From Candidatus Opimibacter skivensis (GTDB taxonomy: Bacteria; Bacteroidota; Bacteroidia; Chitinophagales; Saprospiraceae), in contig JADKGY010000035.1 in assembly GCA_016722045.1 (NCBI GenBank), positions 62,001 through 126,000 on the forward strand: a stretch of 64,000 nucleotides of DNA, read 5' to 3'. Position numbers and translations under genes: made by a program. Below are positions 1 to 8,371 of the stretch, piece by piece (within the stretch, counting starts at the first letter, position 1; every line of letters begins with the position of its first letter). The notes below the pieces were generated by a model. It saw nothing but the letters and a program-made list of their open reading frames with translations. It searched no databases and had not been told where the DNA came from.

Positions 1-658
1 CCATGCCCACAGGTTCAAGAATATGTTCGCTGATGTATTGGCTGTACGTTTGATGAGATACTTTTTCAATCACCAGGCCGAGGATATTATAAGCTGTATT
101 GCTGTATGTTTTTTCAGACAACTGGACTCCCGGTTCATACTTTAATTTTTCCTGAGCAAGCTTTTTGGCAAATTCCGTTAAAGTTGTACTATCATTTTTG
201 GGGTGGATATAATTTGTATTGAAGATGTTGGGTAGACCTGATGTATGCGTCAACATTTGTTCGATCGTGATGTCCTTGTACCGAGGATCCTTCATGACAA
301 AGTCCGGCACATATTCAGTTAACTTTTTAGAAATGTCAATTTTTCCTTTCTCCACCAGCTGCATGATCGCAGTCGCTGTGAATAATTTTGAAATAGAGCA
401 CGTCAGAAAATTAGTAAAGCTGTCGACAGGTTCTTCCTTTCTGACTTCTCTTGTACCATATCCCTTCAGATAAAATATTTCCCCATTCTTTACAATCCCC
501 AATGAAAGGCCTACGATCTTATTTTCCTCCATCACTTTGGAGACGACAGAATCAATCTGAGCAATTCTCCTGATGTCCCTGGGTTGAGCATAAACGGACA
601 ATGCACAATTAAAAACCAAAACGACCAGGATAGTCAGTTTGCTCATTGATTTCTTCAT
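1..658 (-). CDS. Serine hydrolase, beta-lactamase/PBP class C family (3' end outside window)
   Basis: The frame is open from the ATG at 658 to the window edge, giving 219 codons of an enzyme that is normally 350-500 aa. Residues 1-24 form a signal peptide ending VYAQ, so the product is exported. The class C serine-hydrolase signatures are visible: SxxK as S88-I-S-K91, which carries the nucleophile and general base, and the YxN motif as Y185-S-N187. The family covers AmpC-like beta-lactamases, D-aminopeptidases and esterases, and the substrate cannot be assigned. It starts 28 bp after the Nramp stop on the same strand, so it may be co-transcribed with it. Confidence 0.88.
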   Translation of the reverse strand, partial: MKKSMSKLTILVVLVFNCALSVYAQPRDIRRIAQIDSVVSKVMEENKIVGLSLGIVKNGEIFYLKGYGTREVRKEEPVDSFTNFLTCSISKLFTATAIMQLVEKGKIDISKKLTEYVPDFVMKDPRYKDITIEQMLTHTSGLPNIFNTNYIHPKNDSTTLTEFAKKLAQEKLKYEPGVQLSEKTYSNTAYNILGLVIEKVSHQTYSQYISEHILEPVGM

Positions 659-686
659 TCCTTGATAATAAAGTTTACTTATCTGG

Positions 687-1958
687 TTATGCCCCGGTGA
701 ACTGCATATAAATCAAAATACCGGCCGCAGCTGTCATAATGAAAAACGCCGTAAAGCCCAGAATATTTGTTACTCTTCCATTTACATGCTCACCCATTAT
801 TTTTTTATTATTGGAAATATGCAGGATGATGGCTATGAGGACCGGAGCTGTGAGTCCATAGAGTACAGCTGTGTAAATCAATGCTTTGATCGGCGATATT
901 CCAATATAATTAAGGGAGAGGCCAAGGATAAGCGAAATGGCAATGATGACATAAAATGCCTTTGCCTCATGAAATTTTTTATCAAGTCCTTGTTCCCATC
1001 CAAAAGTTTCAGAGATGATGTATGAAATAGAGCCGCTCAATACAGGAATGGCGATCAGTCCTGTTCCGATCACGCCGATAGCAAATAGAAGATAGGCCAT
1101 GTCCCCGGCCAATGGTTTCAATGCCATCGCCGCCTGTTCAACAGTATCAATCTGATGTATGCCACCTTTGAACAAAACAGTCCCTGTCGTCAGAATAATA
1201 AAATACATCACCAAACCAGAAAATGTCATTCCAAAATCCACATCCTTATCGATCTCGTGAATTATCTTTTTGTTGACGATAATATGTTTTTTCTTATGCC
1301 TCATTTCCTCCACTTCTACTGAAGCCTGCCAAAAGAAAAGGTAGGGTGAAATCGTCGTCCCCAGTATGCCCACCAGAATGGCAATAAATGCCTTGTCAAA
1401 TTTGATCGTGGGAATAAAAGTTGATTTTAAGATTTCCACCAAATCCTGCTTATACAAAAAAGGAACAATAAAATAAACGAGCATCACAATACACAAATAT
1501 TTCAAAATGGACGCAATCTTTTGATAGGGCAAATAAATAATTAAACCCAAAAGAAGGATTGTAAAAACAACGCTGAAATAGCCGGCCCTGATCGATGGGA
1601 ACAAGAGATTTCCGACAGCGCCCATGCCTGCAATGTCAGCGCCAATATTCATCACAATCGCCGGGAAACTAAATATCAGCATCAAATACAAAACAGGTCT
1701 GGGATAGTGTTTCTTAAGTGCTCCTGTCAAGCCCTGGGATGTGACTACACCAATACGCGCGCACATCTGTTGTATGGCAGCCATCAGCGGAAATGCCACA
1801 ATCGATGTCCATAAAGTTGATAGTCCATATGCGGCCCCCGCCTGCGAATAGGTGGCAATACCTGAAGGATCATCGTCACTTGACCCAGTGACTAAGCCGG
1901 GGCCAAGTAATCTCCAAAACCTTAAGAATTTATTTGAAGTCCTTTTCTTTTTATGCAT
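687..1958 (-). CDS. Nramp-family metal ion transporter with non-canonical binding motifs
   Basis: A 423-aa multi-spanning membrane protein of the Nramp (SLC11/MntH) fold, with about 11 hydrophobic segments. The helix-1 motif, DPGN in classical Mn/Fe transporters, reads D30-P-S-G33 here, within a run of three aspartates. The helix-6 motif, which normally supplies the Met sulfur ligand followed by His, reads GTTISPYLFFW at about 200-210, so both the Met and the His are missing. Substrate choice may therefore differ from Mn2+/Fe2+; related divergent clades include Nramp-related Mg2+ transporters, but assignment to one is inference. It lies 229 bp downstream of the RIC gene on the same strand. 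Confidence 0.82.
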   Translation of the reverse strand: MHKKKRTSNKFLRFWRLLGPGLVTGSSDDDPSGIATYSQAGAAYGLSTLWTSIVAFPLMAAIQQMCARIGVVTSQGLTGALKKHYPRPVLYLMLIFSFPAIVMNIGADIAGMGAVGNLLFPSIRAGYFSVVFTILLLGLIIYLPYQKIASILKYLCIVMLVYFIVPFLYKQDLVEILKSTFIPTIKFDKAFIAILVGILGTTISPYLFFWQASVEVEEMRHKKKHIIVNKKIIHEIDKDVDFGMTFSGLVMYFIILTTGTVLFKGGIHQIDTVEQAAMALKPLAGDMAYLLFAIGVIGTGLIAIPVLSGSISYIISETFGWEQGLDKKFHEAKAFYVIIAISLILGLSLNYIGISPIKALIYTAVLYGLTAPVLIAIILHISNNKKIMGEHVNGRVTNILGFTAFFIMTAAAGILIYMQFTGA

Positions 1959-2187
1959 TGTTCGAACGCGCTATCGAATGATTCATGTAAGCGCGATCAA
2001 GATAAGCAATAACTCTCCCGCTTCTCCCGGCATTGGATTTTCCAATACAGAAGTTAATAGCAGACGTATGGAATATTTAATGAATAATGCACATGAATAC
2101 TATGTTTCAATCCAATATTCATCACCGCCGGGATGCATCGAATCTGCGTTATTTTCAAATTGTTTCACAGCAAATTGATTGCACTGA

Positions 2188-2910
2188 TTACACAAATTCC
2201 TTCTCCATATCAATGGCACCGGGGAACAGGATATTATTTTCCAAATGAATATGGAGATGCAAATCAGCTTCAAATTCTTTCAACAAGGCGAAAGCAACCC
2301 TGTACGTCGTGCATCCGTCAGCAGGTGCATTGTATTGATCACTCAGGATAGCGATCATTCTGAATCTTTCGCCTTCTACATCATGTTCCTGCCTCATCAT
2401 ATGAATCGGGTTTTGCACAGTGCCGAATCCAGGCTTTATGAATTGTTCTTTGTTCATTTTAGCAGCCATCATTTTTCTGATAAAAGGAAAAAGGATCATT
2501 TCTTCTTTCTTCATATGCGCAGCCAGCTCATCGGCAGATGCATTGAATTCTTCAGCGATGCTAAATAATTCCGGATGATGGCTGCCATGAACCTTACATA
2601 GTTTGTCAAGGAACTGCCTGAGTGCAGGCGTAGTTTGTTCAATATACCGGTGATGCTTTTTTTCAATATAGTCGGCAAGCAGATCCAAAGGCCATGATCT
2701 GAAATCTATACCCTCAGTATTTGGTTGTCCGGAGACATTGGCCAATTCCGCAAGCAAAGCATCGGGATTGATACTTTTGGCTTCGCAGACTTCGTCAATC
2801 GATTTACCTCCTTTACAGCAGAAGTCAATACCATGTTTTTGAAAAACAGATGCTGTGCGATAATCTTTGGCTACGAATGAACCTATGGTAGGTGATGTGG
2901 TGATTTGCAT
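2188..2910 (-). CDS. ric: Iron-sulfur cluster repair protein, RIC/YtfE/ScdA family
   Basis: A 240-aa cytoplasmic di-iron protein with the two domains of the family. Residues 1-55 are the DUF542/ScdA N-terminal domain with the C31-C32 pair (FCCKGGKS). Residues about 75-235 are a hemerythrin-like four-helix bundle with the expected His/Glu pattern (KHHRYIEQ, GSHHPELF, HMKKEE, RQEHDVEGE, HIHLENNILFP). The family repairs Fe-S clusters damaged by nitric oxide or oxidants. It sits 11 bp downstream of the cupin gene, which follows the Rrf2 regulator, so the three form one transcription unit. The pairing with a cysteine-containing Rrf2 regulator supports an NO or iron stress role. Confidence 0.93.
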   Translation of the reverse strand: MQITTSPTIGSFVAKDYRTASVFQKHGIDFCCKGGKSIDEVCEAKSINPDALLAELANVSGQPNTEGIDFRSWPLDLLADYIEKKHHRYIEQTTPALRQFLDKLCKVHGSHHPELFSIAEEFNASADELAAHMKKEEMILFPFIRKMMAAKMNKEQFIKPGFGTVQNPIHMMRQEHDVEGERFRMIAILSDQYNAPADGCTTYRVAFALLKEFEADLHLHIHLENNILFPGAIDMEKEFV

Positions 2911-2921
2911 ATTGTGAATGT

Positions 2922-3221
2922 TTAATTATTGATAAATTTTATTTCTGATTCGACGGCCATGATCACATGAGCAGCAAAGTCTTCTGTGATGAAAAGCGAA
3001 TGAGCGGCCAATGCGGGTATGATGAAAGGTTCATTCACGCGTAAAGGAATCTCCCTGCTACCCAACTTTAAGATTGCCTCTCCTTCATACACAATGATGA
3101 TGGCTTCTTTGGTACTTATATGCTGAGGCATTTGGCACCCCTTTGCTCCGGTCACCCGCAGGATTTTATATTCTTTACCTGTTTCAAGGATGCTTATTTG
3201 TGGTTTAACTATGGCTTGCAT
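2922..3221 (-). CDS. Small cupin-domain protein
   Basis: A 99-aa single-domain beta-barrel protein. A cupin pattern is visible: H19 ahead of the glycine-rich turn (IIVYEGEAIL) and a second hydrophobic strand set ending HSLFITEDFAAHV. Its function is unknown; similar small cupins often sit next to Fe-S or stress genes in Bacteroidota. It lies between the Rrf2 regulator, with 1 bp between stop and start, and the RIC gene, so it is probably co-expressed and could act as an accessory sensor or ligand-binding protein. That role is inference from position only. Confidence 0.78.
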   Translation of the reverse strand: MQAIVKPQISILETGKEYKILRVTGAKGCQMPQHISTKEAIIIVYEGEAILKLGSREIPLRVNEPFIIPALAAHSLFITEDFAAHVIMAVESEIKFINN

Positions 3222-3222
3222 T

Positions 3223-3660
3223 TTAGTTTTGTTTTAAGAAAGTGATGCCGTTATTGATATCATTTGACAAATCAAGAAGTGATGTACTTTCCAGCATTGT
3301 CCGAAGATCATCTCTGACCAGTTTAAACTTATAATGAAGTGAACAAGGTTTCTTTTCGTTACAATCATGAAAGCCAAGACCGCAGCCTTTATAAATAGAA
3401 TCGCCGTCTATAGCAGATACAATCTGGCTGAGCTTAATCTTTTCGGCCTTTGATTTTTTTAGTTCAAATCCCCCTGCAGATCCTTTTACAGAATCAAGAA
3501 GATTGCATTTGACCAGTTTCTGCAAAATTTTGGACGTAAATGAGACCGGCGAATCAATGGCCCACGCAATATCATTCAGGCTCACCCTTTCATCCTGTCG
3601 GGATTTGACAGCAATAAAAATGATGGCTTTGATGCCGTATTCACAGGCTTTTGAAAACAT
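3223..3660 (-). CDS. Rrf2-family transcriptional regulator with cysteine cluster motif (NsrR/IscR-like)
   Basis: A 145-aa winged-helix repressor starting MFSKACEYGIKA, the usual Rrf2 N-terminus. An in-frame upstream ATG at 3681 lies within the predicted -7 promoter element (3679-3686), so 3660 is the better start. Three cysteines, C93, C100 and C106 (C-x6-C-x5-C), match the [Fe-S] ligand arrangement of IscR/NsrR proteins. It heads the cupin-RIC operon, and an 18-bp palindrome overlaps its promoter, which fits autoregulation by an iron-sulfur or nitric-oxide sensing repressor. Whether it senses NO, iron or oxidants cannot be told from sequence. Confidence 0.9.
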   Translation of the reverse strand: MFSKACEYGIKAIIFIAVKSRQDERVSLNDIAWAIDSPVSFTSKILQKLVKCNLLDSVKGSAGGFELKKSKAEKIKLSQIVSAIDGDSIYKGCGLGFHDCNEKKPCSLHYKFKLVRDDLRTMLESTSLLDLSNDINNGITFLKQN

Positions 3661-3678
3661 ATTTTTCTCTTTACCCTG

Positions 3679-3721
3679 CAAAGATAGGTAAAATATTTAA
3701 ATATCGGACACTTTTGTCCGA
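3679..3721 (-). promoter_or_regulatory. Promoter and palindromic operator of the Rrf2-cupin-ric operon
   Basis: On the minus strand a Bacteroidetes-type -7 element TATCTTTG occupies 3686-3679, about 20 nt before the ATG at 3660. A perfect palindrome, TCGGACA-CTTT-TGTCCGA, covers 3704-3721, where the -33 element should lie. Protein bound there would block RNA polymerase, so it is a likely operator for the adjacent Rrf2 regulator. The palindrome is seen directly; its use is inference. Confidence 0.62.
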
Positions 3722-3830
3722 ATTACGTTTGTTATTTCGTTTCGACTATCGCTCAACGACCGACAAAGCAATACCAAAATGAAGTTTCGGCTGCGCTCAA
3801 TTAAGATGTATGGATTTCAATGCCAAGAAA

Positions 3831-3957
3831 TTTGTGGCCGCAGGCCACAAATTAATGCATCGTTGAGCGCAGGTTGTACCTGCGATCCAGACGGGCTGAA
3901 AAAATCTGTTTCTATAATAAATCTGTGAACGCAGGCTCCTGCCTGCATTGAAAATCT
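3831..3957. repeat. ~127-bp dispersed repeat, copy 1 (direct repeat of 5201-5328)
   Basis: The block starts with the hairpin TTTGTGGCCGCAGGCCACAA, continues with a GTTGAGCGCAGGTTG...ACCTGCGATCCAGACG core and ends with GCAGGCTCCTGCCTGCATTG. The same block recurs in the same orientation at 5201-5328 with scattered mismatches. The copies bracket the esterase gene. Internal palindromes suggest a REP- or MITE-like element. Confidence 0.75.
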
Positions 3958-3972
3958 AAAATCTTAAAACTT

Positions 3973-5103
3973 TTATTGTTTTATAATTTTGAAATTCTTC
4001 TCACCGACATGCAAAACATACATACCAGGAGACAATCCAGCAACATCTAAATCATAAGTAGTCGAGTACGAATTCCCGGACATCACAACCTGTCCAAATA
4101 ATGTTGAGAGCATGTAGTGTGTCGGTTTATCGTAATCAAGTTTAATGGTGATAGTTGTATTTACTGGATTTGGATAGACCAGATCTAAATGAGGATCAAC
4201 ATGCTCGTTAGTTGATGTAGTCTGAATCAATCCATGAATATCATATTTCGAGAAAAATCGCCAGATCTCTTTCGACGCATTCATGTCCTGATTCGTCCCC
4301 ACACCGCCAAAAGCTGAGCCAGGCCAGGCATGTACACCATTAATTATTTTGTAATGTTCGACCTCAACACCATTTGTGCCATTGGCATACAAATAATGTT
4401 CTGCTGTGCAACCATCTCCTGTATTGATGTCCGGAATACTATTCTGGTCAGGAGGTGTATGACATGCATTGAATGCTACCCAATACGCCAGAACAGATGG
4501 TATCGGTGCGAAAATAATATTCCCTGTATATGCCACCGTAGGATCTGATGTCCCGTGTATTTCCATGACAGGCATAGGATGTTGTGGATCGCAGGTGGTG
4601 AGTTGATTTACATTCATTGATCCTGTGACAGAGGCTATCGCTGCGATGCGATCACTTAGTCCGCAGGCAAGAAAATAACTCATAAAGCCACCATTCGACA
4701 TGCCCGTGCTGTATATTCTGTTTTGATCGATGGCATATTGAGCTGAAAGAGAATCAATCAAATCACTGGTAAAACCAATATCATCCACATTGCTGGTACC
4801 CCAACCTACATTCCAATGTGTGTTACCTAACTGATCAACAGTACCATTAGGATGTACGATCAGGAAACCGGCAGTATCTGCTATAGGCCTGAAGTCACCG
4901 TAGAACATCTGTTCGAAAGCATTCGATGTATATCCATGAAAATTAAGCACAAGTGGCGCCGGTGTTCCGGGCACATAACTGGCGGGAACATAAAGTATAT
5001 AATCCCGTTGCAATCCATCATGGAGGATAGAACCGTTGATCGTTTGCTGAGCGGTGGAGAAGAGGGGTATGCAGAGGAGCAAATAAAATGGGATGTGTTT
5101 CAT
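3973..5103 (-). CDS. Secreted PHB-depolymerase/feruloyl-esterase-like hydrolase with type IX secretion tail
   Basis: A 376-aa alpha/beta-hydrolase. The start chosen is the ATG at 5103 (MKHIPFYLLL...AQQ signal peptide); the longer open frame upstream only reads through a repeat. The lipase box is G134-M-S136-N-G, with an oxyanion-type HG motif (LNFHGY) before it and a candidate catalytic His in GVHAWPG. This matches the LpqC/CE1 esterase family that acts on polyhydroxybutyrate or feruloyl esters. Residues about 305-376 form a Por secretion C-terminal domain (YPNPVNTT through SPGMYVLHV), so the enzyme should leave the cell through the type IX system. It is flanked by the two ~127-bp repeats. 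Confidence 0.9.
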   Translation of the reverse strand: MKHIPFYLLLCIPLFSTAQQTINGSILHDGLQRDYILYVPASYVPGTPAPLVLNFHGYTSNAFEQMFYGDFRPIADTAGFLIVHPNGTVDQLGNTHWNVGWGTSNVDDIGFTSDLIDSLSAQYAIDQNRIYSTGMSNGGFMSYFLACGLSDRIAAIASVTGSMNVNQLTTCDPQHPMPVMEIHGTSDPTVAYTGNIIFAPIPSVLAYWVAFNACHTPPDQNSIPDINTGDGCTAEHYLYANGTNGVEVEHYKIINGVHAWPGSAFGGVGTNQDMNASKEIWRFFSKYDIHGLIQTTSTNEHVDPHLDLVYPNPVNTTITIKLDYDKPTHYMLSTLFGQVVMSGNSYSTTYDLDVAGLSPGMYVLHVGEKNFKIIKQ

Positions 5104-5200
5104 ACTATAAAAGTAGGGAAATATTAAATGGTACTGTTTGCCCTTGAATCCTCGTTTTGCCCCTAAATCCCCTGAAGGGGACTTATAATTACCTTCTGTA

Positions 5201-5328
5201 TTTGTGGCCGCAGACCACAAATATATAGAATCGTTGAGCGCAGGTTGCACCTGCGATCCAGACGTGCTGAAAAATTCTGTGTCTTTATTAATTCTGTGAA
5301 AGCAGGCTCCTGCCTGCATTGAAAATTT
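5201..5328. repeat. ~127-bp dispersed repeat, copy 2
   Basis: Same orientation and content as 3831-3957: TTTGTGGCCGCAGACCACAA, the GTTGAGCGCAGGTTGCACC core and the terminal GCAGGCTCCTGCCTGCATTG palindrome. It lies upstream of the esterase start, beyond a short CCCCTGAAGGGG hairpin. Confidence 0.75.
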
Positions 5329-5338
5329 TATGCTTACT

Positions 5339-5761
5339 TTATTTCTTCGAATTACTTTCCATTTCTTCCAACATCTTAATTATTTTATCCAATTTCTCTG
5401 TTTCAATGGTGTTCAATTTGATAGTCAGGGCTTCTATTTCCAGTTTGGCCTCCACATTGGTTTCATAATCAGATAAGGCCTGTGCTCTGTCCCGGTCATT
5501 TTGCCTGTTCTGGGCCATCATGATGATGGGTGCTGCATAAGCTGCCTGTGTTGAAAAAACAAGATTAAGTAAAATGAAAGGATACACATCCCAATGGTGC
5601 GTGAAGGCAAGAACATTTAAGCTCATCCATAGCATAACTAAGATAGTCTGAATGATGATAAATCTCCAGGAACCCATTCCTTTAGCTACAGAATCCGCGA
5701 GGCGGCTACCAAAGGACAATGTCTCTTTATGCTGGTCGTGCCAATTTTTTTTATTGCTCAT
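5339..5761 (-). CDS. DUF1003 family inner-membrane protein
   Basis: A 140-aa protein starting MSNKKNWHDQHKE at 5761; the longer frame would translate a run of GTGATTT repeats. DUF1003 hallmarks are visible: the LADSVAKGMGSWRFI approach to a first membrane helix (about 30-52), a second helix (about 60-80, FILLNLVFSTQAAYAAPIIMM) and the conserved MAQNRQNDRDR stretch followed by a charged coiled-coil tail (about 95-140). The function of the family is unknown. It stands alone on the minus strand. Confidence 0.88.
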   Translation of the reverse strand: MSNKKNWHDQHKETLSFGSRLADSVAKGMGSWRFIIIQTILVMLWMSLNVLAFTHHWDVYPFILLNLVFSTQAAYAAPIIMMAQNRQNDRDRAQALSDYETNVEAKLEIEALTIKLNTIETEKLDKIIKMLEEMESNSKK

Positions 5762-5778
5762 ATAGGTTTGGAATATTT

Positions 5779-5813
5779 GTGATTTGTGATTTGTGATTTG
5801 TGATTTGTGATTT
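5779..5813. repeat. Heptanucleotide tandem repeat (GTGATTT)5
   Basis: Five exact copies of GTGATTT lie about 18 bp upstream of the DUF1003 start codon. Because they lie between gene and promoter region, copy-number slippage could alter spacing. That effect is inference. Confidence 0.9.
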
Positions 5814-5836
5814 AGGCAAATCAAAATGACGAATTA

Positions 5837-6121
5837 TCAGTTCCTATTGTTTTCCGTCAGCGCCTTAAATGCGTCAATAAATTTTATCAGGTCGTCTTTT
5901 GTTTTACTGTCCGTAATGATACCTTGCTCGGTGATTTTACCTTTAATTCCCTGAATTAAAAGCGTTGTGTCATTCGTAAATTTTGCCATTACGGTTTTCA
6001 TTATCAGCTGCAATTCTTCGTGTCCTTTTTCTCCGTTTGCCGAAGCTGGATAGATGCATTTCCTACCGGCTGCATTATGGTCAGCTTTGATAGACCCTTG
6101 TAGATTCCAAAACTCAGAATT
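5837..6121 (-). pseudogene. 3' remnant of an NADPH-dependent FMN reductase-like gene
   Basis: About 93 codons, read in frame directly after the stop of the aldo/keto reductase, have no start codon of their own and end with TGA at 5837-5839. The translation contains ASANGEKGHEELQLIMKTV and a C-terminal GKITEQGIITD-x-KTKDDLIKFIDAF pattern, which resembles the end of NADPH-dependent FMN reductases. It looks like a truncated gene end joined to the aldo/keto reductase. The family call is moderate; that it is a fragment is clearer. Confidence 0.5.
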
Positions 6122-6124
6122 TGA

Positions 6125-7081
6125 TTAATACCTTTTTCCAATTGTTTCTGATGGCATTGACTTTTGTATAACAGCCAGATCAGTTTTAGTTAATTCCACC
6201 TGGAATGCACCTAAATTCTCTTCGAGACGATGAACGTTTCTGGTCCCCGGAATAGTTACGATTTCATCGTTTTGAGACAGCACCCATGCAAGAGCAACTT
6301 GTGCTTTGGTGACTTCTTTATTTTGCGCGATTTGATCAATCACTTCAACAAACTTCAAGTTCTCCTTTATAGCTTCATCTTTAAAGCGAGGAAGAGTAAG
6401 ACGCCAATCATTTGTTTCTAAATCTGCCCGACTTTTAATCGCTCCGGTTAGGAACCCTCTTCCCAAAGGACTATAGGCCACAAAGGAGATACCGAGTTCA
6501 TTACAAATATCAAACATCTCTTGCTCTGGTTCACGACTCCACAAGGAATATTCGGTTTGAAGAGCGGTAATGGGGTGAACTGCATGTGCCCTGCGAAGCG
6601 TTTCTGCATTCACTTCAGACAGACCTATGTATTTTACTTTTCCTTGTTTGACCAAATCACTCAGTGTACCTACAATTTCTTCTATTTCCACTTTAGGATC
6701 CTGTCGATGCAAGAAATACAAATCAATGGCCTCAACACCCAGATTTTGAAGACTTCGGTCACAAGCTTGTCTGATGTATTCCGGCTTGCCGTTAAGTCCA
6801 AGAAATTCACCATTGGGTCCGCGCATCACACCAAATTTGGTAGCTACGGTCACGATATCCCATCGATCTTCAAATGCTTTTCCTAATAATCTTTCATTCG
6901 CTCCCCAACCATACATATCCGCTGTGTCGAAAAAATTGACGCCTAAGTCGATGGCTTTGTGCAATGTATTTATAGATTCTTTTTCATTAAAAGATCCATA
7001 AAACTCTGACATACCCATACAACCAAGACCTATTCTATTCACTTTTAGTGTACTGTGCCCTAATGTTGTTGTTTGTTTCAT
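6125..7081 (-). CDS. Aldo/keto reductase (AKR13-like)
   Basis: A 318-aa TIM-barrel NADP(H)-dependent oxidoreductase, full length for the family. The catalytic tetrad is visible: D52 and Y57 in FDTADMYG, K82 in ATKFG, and H125 in YFLHRQDP. The C-terminal coenzyme-binding segment IPGTRNVHRLEEN is intact. Substrate is probably an aldehyde or ketone, unspecified. An AraC-type regulator lies 100 bp upstream on the same strand, a pairing often seen where an AraC protein controls a stress-induced AKR. The reading frame stops directly at a decayed gene remnant. Confidence 0.92.
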   Translation of the reverse strand: MKQTTTLGHSTLKVNRIGLGCMGMSEFYGSFNEKESINTLHKAIDLGVNFFDTADMYGWGANERLLGKAFEDRWDIVTVATKFGVMRGPNGEFLGLNGKPEYIRQACDRSLQNLGVEAIDLYFLHRQDPKVEIEEIVGTLSDLVKQGKVKYIGLSEVNAETLRRAHAVHPITALQTEYSLWSREPEQEMFDICNELGISFVAYSPLGRGFLTGAIKSRADLETNDWRLTLPRFKDEAIKENLKFVEVIDQIAQNKEVTKAQVALAWVLSQNDEIVTIPGTRNVHRLEENLGAFQVELTKTDLAVIQKSMPSETIGKRY

Positions 7082-7181
7082 TGTATCTGTATTTTAAAAT
7101 TTCCAATACATAGATGAAGGATTAAGGACACTATGAATACAACCATATTCAAACAAGAAATGACCAATTTCAAAGACTGGA

Positions 7182-8093
7182 TTACTTCTTATTCGATTTT
7201 CGGAATGTGTTTGGGGAAAGTTCGGTGTGTTTTTTAAAAAATCGACTAAAATGAGTAGCCTCACTAAAGCCCAATTTATACGCGATTTCTTTCGAAGAAT
7301 AAGGCGTATGGATTAAAAGAGATTTGGCCACGGAGAGGATTCGCTTCGAAATCCAATCATTCACTGTTCTTCCCGTTTTACTTTTTATAACTGAATTCAG
7401 GTAATTGGGGTGTAAATTCATTATCCTGGCAATATCCTGTACCTGCAATTTGTCTCCCTGCTGAGTACCCTTTAAAACTTCCTTAAACACTGCTTCTAAG
7501 AGCCTTTTGAATGTTTTAACAATTTGGGAATCACTATTCCCTTCTTCTATTGGATTGTAGGTTGACCAAAATCTTTCTTTTATTTTAAGCAGGATCACCA
7601 TAAAAAGATTTCCCAGGATTTTGTTTTTGTATTCGGATTCCTTATTAAATTCTTTTAAAATTTGACTATACAAAGTTTCAAATTCTTCAAAATCATTTTG
7701 CAATAGTTTCTGGGGTGGCACTATTTCTGCCAATAAAAATGGAAATTCTCTATAAATTTCCGGATGAACATTTTCTCGCAGGAATTTTTCAGATAAGGTT
7801 ATTATGAAAGCATCCTTTGATTCATATAATTCATAAGATTTTATGTGTCCCGGATTCGTAAAATAAATGGTGTGCGAATCGAAAGGGAATTTATGGTCAT
7901 CAAGCCAATAGATTCCGGACCCTTCTTTCGTCAAAATGAATGAGAAATAATCTGCCCGTAAAGTTGGTGATTGAAATGGAATTTCCGGATGAATTTCAGG
8001 TATAGAAAGAATGGTAAAATCTATTTCCTGGTTAAAGGGCAAGCCGAGTGTTTTATATAAGTCAGAAATTGTATGATGTATTATGATTTCCAT
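7182..8093 (-). CDS. AraC-family transcriptional regulator
   Basis: A 303-aa protein. Residues 1-170 form an AraC-type cupin-like sensor domain. Residues about 195-303 carry the two helix-turn-helix motifs of the AraC/XylS DNA-binding domain: VQDIARIMNLHPNYLNSVIK and, in the second, SSKEIAYKLGFSEATHFSRFFKKHTELSPNTFR, quoted here in parts as the family signature. The effector is unknown. It probably regulates the downstream aldo/keto reductase, given the shared strand and 100-bp gap, and may autoregulate. Confidence 0.9.
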   Translation of the reverse strand: MEIIIHHTISDLYKTLGLPFNQEIDFTILSIPEIHPEIPFQSPTLRADYFSFILTKEGSGIYWLDDHKFPFDSHTIYFTNPGHIKSYELYESKDAFIITLSEKFLRENVHPEIYREFPFLLAEIVPPQKLLQNDFEEFETLYSQILKEFNKESEYKNKILGNLFMVILLKIKERFWSTYNPIEEGNSDSQIVKTFKRLLEAVFKEVLKGTQQGDKLQVQDIARIMNLHPNYLNSVIKSKTGRTVNDWISKRILSVAKSLLIHTPYSSKEIAYKLGFSEATHFSRFFKKHTELSPNTFRKSNKK

Positions 8094-8141
8094 ATTTTAT
8101 AGCTAACTATCACCGACAAGTGGCATTCCGCATTTTCATAC

Positions 8142-8250
8142 TCATCTACTTAATCTATAATAGGGTATTTCTGCTGAAGGTATAAATCCAAGTTTTTGCG
8201 CTAATTTGTATGAGCCAATATTTTCTAAACGGCATGACCCGTCTTTTTTT
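8142..8250 (-). pseudogene. 3' remnant of a GNAT acetyltransferase
   Basis: About 35 codons ending in TGA at 8142-8144 read DGSCRLENIGSYKLAQKLGF followed by IPSAEIPYYRLSR, the acetyl-CoA-binding C-terminal signature of a GNAT (NxxSxxLAxKLGF). There is no upstream domain or start codon; the DUF885 gene remnant begins 30 bp away. This is another orphan gene end in this decayed zone. Confidence 0.55.
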
Positions 8251-8371
8251 TATTTCTTTTAATCTTACTGTTATGCGTTCATGCTACATTCTTTTTGCCC
8301 ATTCATCCATATACGTTTCAAATACATCTAGCGGCATACTGCCCCCTGCAATATAGCATCATGAAAAGCTG

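Noticed and set aside
5104..5319. N-terminal extension of the esterase
   Set aside because: The extension translates the ~127-bp repeat and a signal peptide begins at 5103, so the shorter start is right.
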